Origin: Hetaerina americana
Lineage: Eukaryota; Arthropoda; Insecta; Odonata; Calopterygidae
DNA length: 64,000 nucleotides
NCBI GenBank assembly: GCA_022747635.1
Contig: JAKTNV010000014.1
Span: 11,724,610 to 11,788,609 of the forward strand
Reading direction: 5' to 3'
Of this stretch, positions 35,511 through 48,170 are shown piece by piece (the stretch's first letter is position 1; the number at the start of each line of letters is the position of its first letter). The notes below the pieces were generated by a model that worked only from the letters and a program-made list of their open reading frames with translations, ran no database searches and was not told the DNA's origin. The translations under genes and the position numbers were made by a program.

Positions 35511-36840
35511 TCTTCGGTTCGATGCACTTAAGTGAATACCTCATACACTCCAATCGATGCGCAATTCACAAGTTTCCGAGTCTACCTTAGTTTATTCTAA
35601 GTGCCATTATAAAAAAAGTTTCCAATTTAATCTTCATGACCTCAGACCTGAGACAACAATCTCATTCTAACAATTTAATGTGAGGATCATAATTGGTAGT
35701 CCCAAAGTATCCATATAATTCACAGAAATCGCAAATATTAGTATATTTATTTTGGATTAAGTTACAAGTAGGTTATTAGCCTGAAGACATAAGTCAACAA
35801 TTTAAAAATTAATGAAGACCTTGAGGTTGCGACAAAACTAAATCTAAATGCAAATATTGCTCCTGTCCCAGCATGTATCCTACGCATACTCTCATAAGCG
35901 CCTCCTAGGCGTTGATTCATAATGCCTTCACAGTTACCTCAACTTTAATTTTAATTTATTTTTTAATTTAACTTCATCTTCGTGTGTGTGGTATCCCGGC
36001 GATTATCCACTATCGTGTACACATTCTCTTGTGTTTGGTTTGGCTGTCCACCCTTCAAATTATTGCGGAATCCCGCGGAGTAGTGCCGTTGATGTTCTCT
36101 CTTAGGGATTTCATAAGCTTACACCATTAGAAACGCTCGAGTTTCTCTGGCGGCCTGGTCCGGCGTTACCCCTTCGCCCATGTAATAAGGAGCACCCCGT
36201 CCTCAAGAAATGGTGACTTGGGTTTCTTATCTCCTAAATGAGTGTCCCTGCATGTGGTATATGCATCTGCATACACACTTTACCCAGCCAACCGCCGCAT
36301 TGGCGCGTGGAAGGGAATTGTAAGAGCGCATCAGCTTTATGTGTAAACATGTGCATTTATTTATAAATATGAAATTATATCGGAAAATATACGTAAACAC
36401 ATGCACATGTGCACACGTGTATCTTGATCATGTAATATTGGGAGTTGTGTCGGGTAAAACTTTAAAGTTAACTTTTTGAATACAAAATATATGTAGTGAT
36501 TACGATTGATTTAGATGTGACTGCGTACATTGCGAGGGAAGAACGATCCCTTGAATCTACCATCGATGGTGTCTATTTCTTATTTCATCCAGGTGGTAGA
36601 ATCTGCCAATGCAATAATTTGGGTTTATTATGACTCCCTCGATATTCCCTCTATCCGTCTTAAAGTCTTTTAAGCCTTGCCTGCTCTCTTCGTTGAAATC
36701 AATGGGCTCTGATCCTAATTCCTTCAGATTACTCGTCACTCTTTCTCTTTTCACTTGGTATTTAATGAAAAGTAATTTCCTTGAACATTTTCCATATAAT
36801 TGAATAATATTTCCTTCCACCTATCCCGCACACTTGCCGA
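35511..36840. other. No gene seen
   Basis: AT-rich sequence with a GC-richer patch at 36040-36210, where the minus strand has a short open run of about 20 codons whose nature I do not recognise. Possibly an old repeat, but unplaced. Confidence 0.45.
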
Positions 36841-37290
36841 GTATTCAAAAGATGGCCCAACTGAAGCGAAGTATGCTATGTGCATCCCTCAAGTGGACGG
36901 CGTTTCCTAGAGCGTGGGAGGATAGTGTTCCTCGTCTCAAGCGTGCGCGAGGCGAACGGGATCGCAGAGGAGGAGGTTGCACGGCAACGCGTGCCAACCG
37001 AGTGCAGATTGCGTCGGTATGTAACGTGTTGAGCGCGTTTTGAGGATGCGACCTAGGCAACCGAGAAGCCTGCTTCCCTGGCGCACTCGCCGTTGACGCG
37101 GCGGAGCGTAAATATTGGTAGGGAGGGAGGGAATTCTCCCGACACGCCGTGGTTTCCGGTGACGAGGAAGTCATCCCGACCACAGCCTCACAGGATTTCC
37201 TTGTTTCGTGGCAAAAAAAAACGGCCTGCGGAATTAGTGAATGAATCGATCGAGTCTGGCGCGAAAGACGAAAACGGCGCGAGAGAAATC
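36840..37290. other. CpG-rich island
   Basis: CpG-dense sequence with overlapping frames of 69-112 codons on both strands. No recognisable domain. Confidence 0.4.
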
Positions 37291-39600
37291 ATGATGCGTG
37301 ACTTCGTTCTCAGCGTGTGTCACCAAAATGTTTGTTACCCTTGGGTCAATAGGGTAAGTTGGAGGACATAGAGCACTCCAGTGTCGATATTTTAGTGGAG
37401 CGTGGTTCTCACGCCCCCTGCAAATACACCCATCCCATCCCCTCTCTTCTTAACTCGGCTACTCGCTCGACAACAGAGGGTAATTCAGCTGTGACCTCCC
37501 AACCGCTTCGAGTCCCAACCGAGCATCTTTTTCTCTCTCCGAAGTTGCTCAACTTGCTGATCGGAAAGCATTATTAAAAGTCTTCCACCATTGAGAGATT
37601 AATTGATTAAAGACTGATTCTTATCCAGTTCTTAATGCTCTGTAACATTACCTCATAGCGTTGGCTGTTTTCTTACTGGAACAATAATAATATTGTCTTT
37701 AAGTATTAGACTGCTTGGTACCCACTCAATGAAAATTAGAATCACACAACCGAAGTTACCACTAAAAAAGTGAAGTGAATTTTACAGTGAAGTTTTGCAA
37801 TTTTTTGAGTCACTATAACCTTATTGCTTGGCTTGTTCCTTTATCAGAAATTTTTGCAAGTTTACTTGAAGGTAGCAGAACAATCCACATTTAAAGTAAA
37901 AATATGTTTTGTCTCATGAAACAAACGAACATGACCGTTTGGAAATGAAGGATCCTGTATTCACAAAAGAAATGTTGTTTGTTCCTAGTTTTTAAGATTT
38001 ATTGAATACTGAAACTGTTAATTGTTTAACCTACTTGAATATTCATTGAAAATAATACATTTAGGGTCAAATATTAAATATATTTTAAGTGTGCGTATAT
38101 AAGTATGTATATAGTTACGCAAAATCAACTTTAATAGCGTCAGCACCTGTGGTTCAAATTTTCATTGACAGAAAAATTCTCAGTTGCATAATTTATTGCA
38201 AGGGGTCAATTACTATCAATTAATTAAATCTAATTTCCCTAAACTGTAGCATATCCAGGCTATTTCTATGCTTATATATAAGTAAGCACTCACCTGTAGG
38301 CGCTACGATGAAGTAAAGCCAATAGTAATAGATCTACAGAAAAGTGAAGTCTCTAATTGTTTAGAATGCATCCATTCGGAATGAATGTACGCAGAGTTAG
38401 GACCTTGACAAGACAACCGCATGATCCTAAATGCTACGAGTATGCACACCTATTGGTATGAGTGAATATTCCTTAAATATTTGCATTCTTATTGTGAAAT
38501 CGTACGACTTTATTCCAAAACCGTGGTGATCAACCCTAAGGTTGATTAAGATGAATGACAGTTGAGTGAACCTCGCACAAGCCATATTACGCTTAAAACT
38601 TTGACATTTAGATTAGGCGGATAAGTCCTTTTCGCTGTGGCGCCTTTGGTTTTTCTGAAAGCTCTGTCTGCATTGATCGTATTTCATCCTGTGGGTGTCC
38701 AGAGACATCAAGCGGGTGAGAACTCGAGGCTCTCTCTTCGCTAAGCTACCACACCACTATCCTAAAACATCAAGACCCAAAAAAAAAATAAAAATTGGCT
38801 TGGTGAGTGGCTCCTGGCAGCGAGTGGGTGTGTTCTGCGCCTACGATGAAAAATGGTGTGCTGAATTGATTAGAAAGAGATCACTCGCGGCCTTCGACGA
38901 TATTAGTTCCGATCATCGTTAAATTAAGTGGTTGATTGCACCCCCGTTCAAGCAGATCAAATTGTGGTCGTTTGTTTTTAGTAAAAAAAGTTTTCTTTGA
39001 TGATATGTAATCTGTCAGAGTTTTTTCTCTAGTCATAGGATCACGGGCGGCTTGTCCACTGATTACCAGGGCAAAGTGGAGACGAGACAAAGTCCAAAAT
39101 TTTGGAACACGTTACCGAGAAATACTCCAAGATGATATTTTTTTGGTGAAGTTGTTTAAAGATTAAGCTCTTAGCTCGACACAAAGCTATTGATTAAATT
39201 GAATTAACCTTAGAGATTAATTGAGTGCTTTCTCAACTCTGAATATTTGTGCACAACATAAAAAGTGAAACAAAACTGCAAAATAGAGATATCAATGTTT
39301 TTATCGCAGCGGAAACTTAAATGAATGGCCTACACGCAGTTAAGTATTGATCAAGTTAAATTGTCAATTGCGTTACATTCTTCCAGCGCATTAACAACAG
39401 ATTTGTAGCATTTCTTTTCATTTGGGTCGCGAGTCTTTCGCTCTTTGACTGACCCCTCCTCTGCTGGTATGTGTAGAATCGCTAGAATGCAGGGCCCGTC
39501 GCCATTCGCCCATCCCCTTGATAGCCACCCACGTCGTGGGGGCATGCAGCGATGATTTGTGTCCTCCTTGGCTCTGCTTGGGCATTCAACGCCCCCAAAC
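37291..39600. other. No gene seen
   Basis: AT-rich, especially 37600-38500. The palindrome ATCAACCCTAAGGTTGAT at 38529-38546 resembles the repeat at 10376-10414. Confidence 0.55.
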
Positions 39601-39651
39601 ATCATCAAGAAGTCATCACGCCACTTTCCTCCTATCTAGGATAATATTGAT

Positions 39652-39690
39652 AACTCGAACCTTTCGAAGGCTCTCCCGCTGAGCTGGTTT
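39652..39690 (-). repeat. tRNA relic lacking the anticodon arm
   Basis: On the minus strand AGCTCAGCGGGAGAGC (complement of 39670-39685), a near-canonical tRNA D-arm/A box, is followed after only 8 bases by GGTTCGAG (complement of 39654-39661), the T-arm/B-box core. The normal gap is about 30 bases, so the anticodon arm is deleted. It cannot be a functional tRNA. Confidence 0.45.
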
Positions 39691-39699
39691 AGTCGCAGA

Positions 39700-42240
39700 T
39701 CAATGCAATCAGTGTTATATCAGTGCTAAAAAAATATTTTTGGCCTCAGAAATTTGACGAATAAACTAGGTGCGAGCGAATATGTAGCGTAATTTTCCAT
39801 CGACTAACTTGGCGATGTTACTTGGGAAACTGATACGTGCATTTGCGAAACTTTGGTAAATAGGTGGCAGTCATTATGTTTGTATTTAATAGGTTATCCA
39901 TACATGCCTCAATTGATACCTGCTGTGATATCTGTCGTAATTTAAAAATTTTTTCAAGAAAGATTTTTTTCTATTTATTACCTTGCCTTGGAACAAACAC
40001 TTCCTATATCGTTACCTTAAAATTTTTTGTTTGTTTGTTTGTTGAGTTTGTTTCAATCAGTTTAACAGTTGGGAAAAGTATACTCTTTAATGCATGGGAT
40101 TCGACTTGTTTTGTGTGTAATTTAGGAAAAAAAGTATTTAGTACCATTTAATGTTTGCTTCAATATTTATGGGGAACGAATGACACTTACTTTTCGTTTT
40201 CCTAACAGTGAGAAAGCAATGTGACAAGTAGAAATTTATTTTCACAATAGAGATTTGTAAGAGTAAGTATGCTCGCTACTTTACTAATCCTTCGCCAGGC
40301 CTTTGAAGGGGGAGATACGCATGATTCTGGAGGAAAGAAGGATAGAGAAGTAACAAATTGATTTTAAGACCCATGTTCAAGGTCTATTTATAGCGGGGAA
40401 GGGAGTGACTCCCATTTTTTTGTTGTACACGCATGTGAAACATTACTCTCACTCACCCCTTCCGCTGTCATATCTCTTACATGTGAGTAAAGAAGTATAA
40501 AAAACTTAACCTGTCCGACACACCGAAATACCGTCGTAATCAAGTGTAATTGAAAGAAGGAATTTTAAAAATGCCAGAGGGTACTCCGATATGTTACGTA
40601 AGCGGGGAATGGATAGACGTGCACAGCGGACATATCGTGAGAACAATTCTATTAATAGCATGGCTACGAAAATCCCACGATTTACAAGTGCAAACATATT
40701 CAGCAAATGAGTAAAATTCGATAGCTACTCCTGATGAGAAGTCGATGTGCTAATTCCAGTTCCATCATCAATAATGCTGCTGCGATTGCTTTATTGCGGA
40801 AGTCATCATTATAAGTATTTCAATATAAGGAATCAATTAGTTCACTCTTCTCTTTCAAATTCTAACTTTTCCTTATAAAAAAGCCAACCAGGACACAGAG
40901 TGAACCGGAAGGTGGGGACATTTAGTGAATGAAAGATCTCTCGCGGTTTCTTTTCGCGATGGTGGAAAAATAATTATGTAATAGAAAATATAACATCGTA
41001 TATTTGAGTACCATTTTGTAACAGGTTTACTTTTTTATCAGTTGAATTTTTCTATGTTTTGTATAATTGTGAGTTTTTATCCCTTTCAATCAAGGCTAAA
41101 CGATTATAATTGCTAATTGTATAACATTTTTACCACCTTTTTGCCACCCACACCGTTACTATCGCCACAAGAGGTAATGAAAATTTTAAATGCAAGGGCG
41201 TTTGAGTGGAATCCAACTTTTATTCGCAACCGCCACTATTGCCGCGATGAAGTAGAGTGTTGATGAAAAAATACATGGAGTTTTGAGATAAGACTGATGT
41301 CCTCACAAATGTCCCGACTTTTCCTCCTAAATTAAGCTGTGTTGTTCAATGTATTACTTAAATTATAGTCACGTGCTACACTTCGCTATTCGCTAAATTA
41401 ATCGTCTTATCTTCCTTTGAGTAAGGCTTCGTTTCTCCATATTTCTAATCACTACGGTATCGTCAATCGATACTGATTTTAATTTGTTCAATGATCTAAA
41501 TCTCCGCACTCCTTTATGAGTTCGCTACCCCCGCGTATCATCCGCCGCGTGGAAATTTTGTGGCTCCACGAAGGAGTTTTATGGAAAGAGTTTTATAGCA
41601 GATGGAATGGAATTCCGATCCAGCGCGTCAGCTCATTGGGAAATGTTTTGTCGTCACTCTTACCGGAAGATACTTCGGTGGCAGCCGGAGATAGCGTTCG
41701 GAGTGAAATATTGGGTGAGGTCATCGAGGCAAAGGGTTGTTTATGAACGCGGTGATGGTGAGAGAACGGTTGCGTACCATCTCGTCCATCGAAGTTCATT
41801 TATTCCCGCATGGACTGCGTTCTCCAAATGCTCCAATGTGCCCGAGTTCAAGGCGTGTGAGTAATTCGGTCAGCCGCTTCGTGATAATAGGAATACAATA
41901 TCCCACATAAATGACGCCATTGGCCTAAAGATCGAAACTTGCGCATATGTTCATCCTTACGCTTTTGCTCTTGAGAACTTGGGCAAAGGAGATGAGGAAT
42001 GCTAACCAAGCATACATCTTCAGAACCCTCCCTATTCCGGGCTTTCACTGCTCCTGACCCCTACATGTTGACGGGGTAGGTCATTTATGCGTGTACAAGT
42101 GATGTAGCTGGGCGAAATTTGCTCTGGAGAGAATGGCATGTCTTCGATGCATATTTAATAAGAAATGGTTGACCACCACTAATGATGGGGAATGCATTTC
42201 GAAGCATCCTATTATTTTGATGTAGAATTATTAGGAATCT
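39700..42240. other. No gene seen
   Basis: AT-rich with a (TTTG)4-like run at 40025-40042. A GC-richer patch at 41510-41880 has frames on both strands of at most 85 codons with no known motif. Confidence 0.55.
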
Positions 42241-42241
42241 T

Positions 42242-42300
42242 CGTCTACATCTACACATTACTACCCAATCCGCTGCAAGTGCGTATGGCAGGGGGCCATT
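42242..42300 (-). mobile_element. LINE-B extreme 3' end
   Basis: On the minus strand the sequence reads CCCCCTGCCATACGCACTTG, then the terminal tail TGTGTAGATGTAGACGA. The block matches the 3' UTR and TGTAGATG-type tail of the copies at 20.3 and 33.2 kb. No coding part remains; higher coordinates show no readable reverse transcriptase. Confidence 0.6.
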
Positions 42301-42489
42301 CATGTATGGATTTTAGCTTATATATAAATATATTTTTACATAATTCTTGGCCTTTCGATAGCTTTGTCCATAAACGATAGGCGTCTAGCGTTGGCCAGGT
42401 GGGACCCAAATTAAAGAGAAATTCTTGACAGCAACCAGACATTGATTATTAACAATCTCGTTTTTAAATGTTCAGTTACCTCAATATAA

Positions 42490-42650
42490 CGTCCTATGTA
42501 ATGAAGGGTTCCACCCAGCATTGCCTCCTACTCATGGAATCGAACCTGGCTGGGCCTTTAAGGTTTTGACTCCGTTGCAATTGTCATAGGAAATGATGGT
42601 CTCATCACAACCGAAGGCATGTGCAATTTTCCAAAAGTATCTGTAACATT
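42490..42650 (-). mobile_element. Decayed SINE-like repeat with B box, copy 1
   Basis: On the minus strand a perfect B box GGTTCGATTCC lies at about 42546-42536, after GGCCCAGCCA. The head-ward segment (plus strand GGAAATGATGGTCTCATCAC at 42590-42609 and GAAGGCATGTGCAATTTTCC to 42632) is repeated with substitutions at 43,690-43,745. I infer a tRNA-derived SINE distinct from the (ACT)n family. Confidence 0.45.
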
Positions 42651-43215
42651 TTATTTTTTTATGAAAACCTCATTTCATTTTTCTTTAGAAAAATCCATCA
42701 GGAACGAAAACATATTATTTTGATATCTAGTCAGCACCGGGTGGTGCCCTATGGCCTCCTGGCGCGTGATTTTCAAAAGAAATATAGTATTTCAAGAAAG
42801 TGTTTCTGGTGGTGACAACTCAAGGGCCCAAAAAGCTTAAATTATTTTTACTCGCATGAATTCCATAATACTTTGCTGGACGAAGCACGCACGCTCCACA
42901 TAGGGCATCAAATTGAATTATTAAGCAGTATTTTCAATGATATTTCGACGCTCAAGATTCCGTTCATTTACATCCATTTCGTTTGTGAGTGCACCCTCTC
43001 TTTACTCATGTCACGGATATCATGGTTGAAGGTGATTTAAAGCTATGTTTATATATTTGTGAAATACTACCAGAAATGTGAAGAAATGTTAAAATTGAGG
43101 TTTTTGTCAGCTTTTTTAGTTTACTGTATTTAATATGTTAAGTGTGATAACTCATCGACCACACTGAACAGCGGCCCTCTGTTTATTACGTCGCATTACC
43201 CACATTAGCGACAAT

Positions 43216-43590
43216 CTACTTGGTGTGGGTAGGTTTTCGATACCACCGCTCACTACTGTACTCTGATCTACGACTATCATATCACAAAACATCCTTAAAC
43301 TCTACTACATTTATTTATTATACTAACTCATTGCTCAACTATTTCTACTCCCTTTATTCCATCCAAAATGCTCATCTTTTTCCTCCATCTGCCTCGCTTT
43401 CCCAGCATTCTTCCCTACGTAACTGTCTTCAGCATCCCATTGCCTCTTAGTGTCGCCCGCATCCAGTTGTCCTGGTTTCAAATTGGTCCCAAAGGCCGTC
43501 TTTCTTTCCCTACCTTACCTAAATTCTTCGTTTGCTTTCCTCTCTTCAGCGTTACAAGCATAAAAATGTTTCATAGCCCAATATTCTCCT
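43216..43590 (-). pseudogene. LINE-A fragment
   Basis: A single minus-strand frame from about 43530 to a stop at 43330-43328, with two internal stops, reads KNLGKVGKERRPLGPI, WMRATLRGNGMLKTVT, GRMLGKRGRWRKKMSILDG and IKGVEIVE. This is the same reverse transcriptase C-terminal tail as at 30.2 kb. The 3' UTR contains TATCGAAAACCTACCC. The 5' part and catalytic domain are missing. Confidence 0.82.
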
Positions 43591-43639
43591 GTGCGTTTAA
43601 TGCTTAGTAAACAGTTTCTTATTAATCTTAGTCACTATT

Positions 43640-43760
43640 CGTGGCAGGAGAACGGGTTCAGTTGAGTTCACACCCAACTTACTATTGCCCTGGAAATGAT
43701 AGTCTCATCATAATCGAAGGCATTTGCAATTTGTCGAAAGCAACTGTACCAGCCTATACA
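43640..43760 (-). mobile_element. Decayed SINE-like repeat, copy 2
   Basis: GGAAATGATAGTCTCATCAT and GAAGGCATTTGCAATTTGTC (43691-43740) align with 42590-42640 over roughly 60 bases in the same orientation. The B-box end is eroded. The two copies lie 1.1 kb apart on either side of the LINE-A fragment. Confidence 0.45.
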
Positions 43761-45985
43761 AGCTGTGTTAACTTGACCTTGTTTCAATTTTCTTGGGTAT
43801 CTCTCTGTCTTAAATGTGACGATGACTCTTTATGTTGTGTGTATCATTATTTTTCATTTTAAATATTCCAATCGCTTTATTGATATAAAAAGTAGATTTC
43901 ACTTGCATGTATCCTTGCAGTTAGAAGTTTTTAGCAATTCTCCCTTAAATTTGAGGTTAATATCTCCAAATACCTTCAATCCAAATAATGACTGTTATTT
44001 TAATTGTTTTGCGTGTCTGACATTTGGGCGGAGGAATCATAAAACGCGTTTTAAGGTCAATCTTCGCGTTCTTAGTTTTGCGAATTGTTTAGTTTTTTTT
44101 GAAAATCAAAATTTTAAGTAAATTAGTTCATGTGTTGTACAAAAGCAAAAATTCATTTAATTTTTTCCATCAAAAGCCAAATTTTCAGTTTGTTAAATAC
44201 GAGTGCTCGTACTTTTCATCCCACGCACATATTACTATCAGACAGTGATGTTTTCGCGTTCGCCTGGCAAAGCAAATCCGTGTTTTGAAAAATTCGCGTG
44301 CATGAAATGACTAAATAGGCTTTGTCGGTTAGAAGGAGCTTTTATATGGATAATGCATGCTGTTTTCTTGAATTCGTGAAGAAGAAACCACTTGAATTAG
44401 ATGTCTCATGAAAATGTCTCATGGCTTTGCTTTCATCTTCGTTACGCCAACTGTAAGTGGATACAGGTTATTTTTTCCTTGGCCCACGTGTCGATGGCTT
44501 CTTGGAAACACGCTTAACGGAAACCCTGAAAGATGTAATTATTCTGCGTGGAACCGAAGATTACCTCAGTTGGGTCCTTGGCCATTCAATCTATTTTTTC
44601 ATCTTACGGTATAATTGCAAAATTGGCTGCTGATAACTGAATGAGTTGGTACACCAGGAAGTTTATTTAATATAAGACGATAACCCGTAAGATCCTTACA
44701 GCGATATGGTTGTTTCTCTATCGACTTCAGCACTTAAATCACTCAGAAAGTGTAATTTTGTTCATAAGTATAGATAGGTATTGCCGGCCACTAGCATCGT
44801 ACAGCTTTATCACCCCTGGTATTGATCTATTGCAACGGGTAAATTCTTGTGTCAGAACAAATTAAATGACCTCTCCAAAATTAACTCTACAGGAAATAAG
44901 CAGATTTTCAGGTAACAGAATAGTTTTTGTTTAGGTTGTATAAATTGTTTTTAATTGGGTGTCAAATTATAAATGTTGAATAAGCGGGGAAGCAGAATTA
45001 CGAGGACGGCATTTTTGTACGGCGTGAAGACTGGGAGAAGGTATGAAGAGAAAAATAGTGCTGGTGAAACAAGGCTGGATGGGAGTTCTTCAGTTGTCCA
45101 TGGTGCTACAAATACTTGTTGGGAATTATCCAAAGCCTACATGCCCACGATGGTGACATATTTAATCACTATTCTTGGAAGAAGGATTAATATTAGTTAC
45201 CATTGATTTTGGGAGGAAGATAAATGAGTAGAGATATGAATGAAATTCATCGATCATTTTTATGATTTCATTGCAAAAGTGGCAATCAGGATATTTAATT
45301 CGGTTAGGAAGCAAAAATTGCGGAGATAATTGTACTGTGGTCCCTATTTGTAAATTATGATATGCTCTAATGAGTCCCTACCACTTATCCTGCTTTTGGC
45401 TGCCATGGAACATCAGGAAAGTACCGATATTGTCCATATGATGCCAAGTGATTGCAAAGGAAAACGGATCAAAAATATTAGATTTAGTTGGATACTATTG
45501 TGGTTGATGACACAGCTGTGAATATAAACGGCACTAGTTATATCTACGCCCAGTGAAAATATTCATCTGCGCTCTATACAAGTGATAGCCATGTGGAATT
45601 GAACCTTTAGTTTATAATTCATCATGTTAAAATCTATCTAATTTCTATTCAGAAGATTTGAAAATATTTTGAACCGCGATCCCCACCCCGCGGTTGTGAT
45701 CGGCCCAGGTTTCTCCACCTCTCTCGGTCCTGTTTATGTGTGTTCGCCCTCGATGAAAATGTTCCTCCACGATAAGAGTGTAAAACGTGTCAAAAAATAA
45801 AACATGAATTAAAGCAAATGAAAATATGAAAATAAAAATATAAGCGGTGTAACATCATCCAAGGCCATTAATTTTTTCGCTTCTTGACATTTCTGCGTTT
45901 GACCTTCGGGTTGCTTTAGAAAGTAATTTGTTCAACGAGAACACTTTTTGATGCGTCTCATTGTAATGGTTTATTTTTGGCGAAA
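43761..45985. other. No gene seen
   Basis: AT-rich sequence with short frames only. A small CCGCGATCCCCACCCCGCGG palindrome-like patch lies near 45677. Confidence 0.55.
44195..44214. repeat. 20-bp near-palindrome
   Basis: AAATACGAGTGCTCGTACTT differs from 63811-63830 at a single base. Both centre on TACGAGTRCTCGTA. Confidence 0.6.
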
Positions 45986-46325
45986 TGAGGTTTCATCGCC
46001 AAAGGCTCCGTGCGGGGAGGGCCCCACGTCAACGGGTGTGGCAGATGGCGGCGAAGGCGGCGGCGTGTAAGGAGGAAGTCGTCCGAGGGATCGCTCGCTC
46101 CTTGCTAGACGCCGCCGCTGAAGGCTTTTTTGCTCACGGGGCACGCGCGTCGGGTGTGAGAGGGGAGCCCTCGCCCCCGAAGCGCCCGGTGGCGGAGGGG
46201 AAAAAACTCGCAAATCCAATGAAAGATGAGGTCCTTAAAAGCGGCGTCGCCTTTTGTCTCCGAAAAAAGACCATTGTCATTCCTCGCCTCGGGGAACATG
46301 AGGATGGAAGCTTCGTCGTGTAGGA
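45985..46325. other. GC-rich island with 112-codon open frame
   Basis: The plus-strand frame 45985-46323 is alanine/arginine-rich (MRFHRQRLRAGRAPRQ...) and extends through the whole CpG-rich patch. Frames on the opposite strand are also open here, so lack of stops reflects composition. No domain recognised; not called as a gene. Confidence 0.4.
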
Positions 46326-46500
46326 ATCGTTCGAGGCACCTAATGGGACATTAACGAAATGGATGCCGGCCTTCCTCTGGTGACTTAGGGTGATAGATAA
46401 TTAATCTCTTCTTACACGCGTTTTGGAAAGAATGGGACGGTTCAACCAATGCAAAACTGCTCCTTACTATAACCACAATGATAACATCGGTGTATCATCG

Positions 46501-46857
46501 GACGGGCCGATGAAAAACACGTCTGGTTGAAGTAATGGCTTACCCACCCAGAAGGGACCGAGTTCGAATCCAAACTTTGAAATAATATTTCTGAGGTACC
46601 CCGATCCCTCATTGGGTGCCATGCGGAGAGAACTTACGAGTACGCCGTCTGTCGGTTGGGACGTGAAACTGTCGACCACTTGGCGCCTTTCGTTAAGATT
46701 AATCTAATAATGTCCAAGCCGAGTTCACTCCACCCTTCACCCTAATAGTCCTTGAACATACCTCCTCTACTAATTGCCCACATCCATCCCTAATGGCGCA
46801 AAAACCTCAGCTGTCGGTCTCCTTCCCTAATACGTGCGAGCATAACTACTACTAAAT
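46501..46857 (+). mobile_element. tRNA-derived SINE, copy 3
   Basis: The oldest-looking copy of the (ACT)n SINE. The head is diverged (GGTTGAAGTAATGGCTTACC) but keeps the B box AGTTCGAATCC (46561-46571). The body retains CCCCGATCCCTCATTGGGTG, GAGTACGCCGTCTGTCGG, TTGGCGCCTTTCGTTAAG and TAATGGCGCAAAAACCTCAG. The tail is ACTACTACTA at about 46843-46852. Insertions relative to copy 2 lengthen it. The first bases (TCATCGG/CCGATGA) can form a hairpin. No clear target duplication. Confidence 0.85.
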
Positions 46858-46859
46858 TA

Positions 46860-47480
46860 CAAGTATTGCTCCGTATTTGTGAACATAGTCGCTCGTTGCT
46901 GCTTGGATGAAATGTGAAAACACGTGATTCAATAATTGATTTGAGTCCAAATTGTCCTGTTCGTGGTTAAAATTGGGGCCTTGTGGTCTGAAAATATTTT
47001 TTTTCTCGTCTGAGGTCAATAGCTAATGTAATGTTGGAGTAAAATAATTTGGCTCTGAAATAAAAGGAACGGCTGAAACATCGACAGCGGAGAATGTTGG
47101 GTGAAAAAATCTCGATGAGGTTAGCGAACTGACACTTTCTTTCGCCACCCACACCTCACCCTCTGCCACACATCTTTGATGTATAACTCAACGTCGCTTG
47201 CACTGTTAGTGAGTTTAACAATAGCCCTATTTGAGAAAATGGATATTCTAGTCCTCCAATAAGGGTGGAGTCAGCTTTCAAGCAGCGGTCATGTTCTCCA
47301 TCCAGTTGGCCAAGGGCTAACATGGTTAATAGATAAATGCTAAACAGATCTCACTTGGGGAAACATGTCCTAGGAGCATGTGTACGGAATCCTCACCAAG
47401 TGCGTTTGATTGCTGAATTAGATAATGTGAAATGGTGTGGGTCTATAATTGCAAAGCCACGTTATGATACATTTAACAGC
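46860..47480. other. No gene seen
   Basis: AT-rich sequence between two transposable-element fragments. Confidence 0.55.
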
Positions 47481-47484
47481 ATGT

Positions 47485-47705
47485 CTTGATTATTTGAAGA
47501 ACTAGTTCTGGAATCACTCACGAAGCGAAGATAAAATCTCATGCTTTAATTGGACGTAGGTCTTTTTTAAGATGATGATTTAAATATGTTACTGACGCTG
47601 TCGTGCCACAATAGGAGATATCCTGAAAATAAGATATGAGAGATCAAGAGTAGAACCGACAAATTTTGAAATACTAGTATCATTTTTCCTGCAAAATATA
47701 GTATT
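47485..47705 (+). pseudogene. LINE-B fragment: reverse transcriptase C terminus
   Basis: The plus strand reads EELVLESLTKRR, then DDDLNMLLTLSCHNRRYPEN and EIKSRTDKF, with stops. This parallels EELVLESLTELR...SDVENVLLPPWYYGR...IREAECRMDRF in the copy at 20.0 kb. About 70 codons are recognisable; both ends are lost or too diverged to place. Confidence 0.7.
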
Positions 47706-47759
47706 GTACGTAGTCTAGACGAAATATGATCTCAGGATGATTTTAGTGAAAAAGGGATT

Positions 47760-48170
47760 TTCCCCATCTGCTTCGTTCTTCTTGGAATAACAGGCGCGAA
47801 GCGGGCCCGGCGCCCTTTCACCTCTCACGGAGAAACACCCCAACCCCCTCGACTGGCCCGGCACCCGCTCTCGCCATGGAGGGGTTTCGTCCGCAGTGAG
47901 CATATGATTTAATGCCATTCAATTAGAGTGCACTTTGGCCAGTAGCGGAGGAATGGGGAAAAAAGGACTTTCCCTTCGGCGGCAGTTGTTGCTGCTTCGG
48001 CCGGGTCGAGGGCAGGGCATCCCGAGGAGAGTGGGAGGTCTCTTGGGAGGGAAGGAAGAAGAAATGGGAGGAGAGAAAGGAGGGGGAAGAGAGGGAGAAA
48101 GTTGAGAGATGGGGCGAAGTTTTCAGAGCAGAGGTGGGGATGTGGACGTGGAAAGGAGGGTTCTTTTCAT
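47760..48170. other. GC-rich island with purine tract
   Basis: GC-rich sequence (47790-47890) followed by a G/A-dominated run (48010-48165). The minus-strand frame of 100 codons is proline/serine low complexity. Confidence 0.5.

Noticed and set aside
45985..46323. 112-codon alanine/arginine-rich frame
   Set aside because: Opposite-strand frames are equally open in this GC-rich patch and no domain is recognisable.
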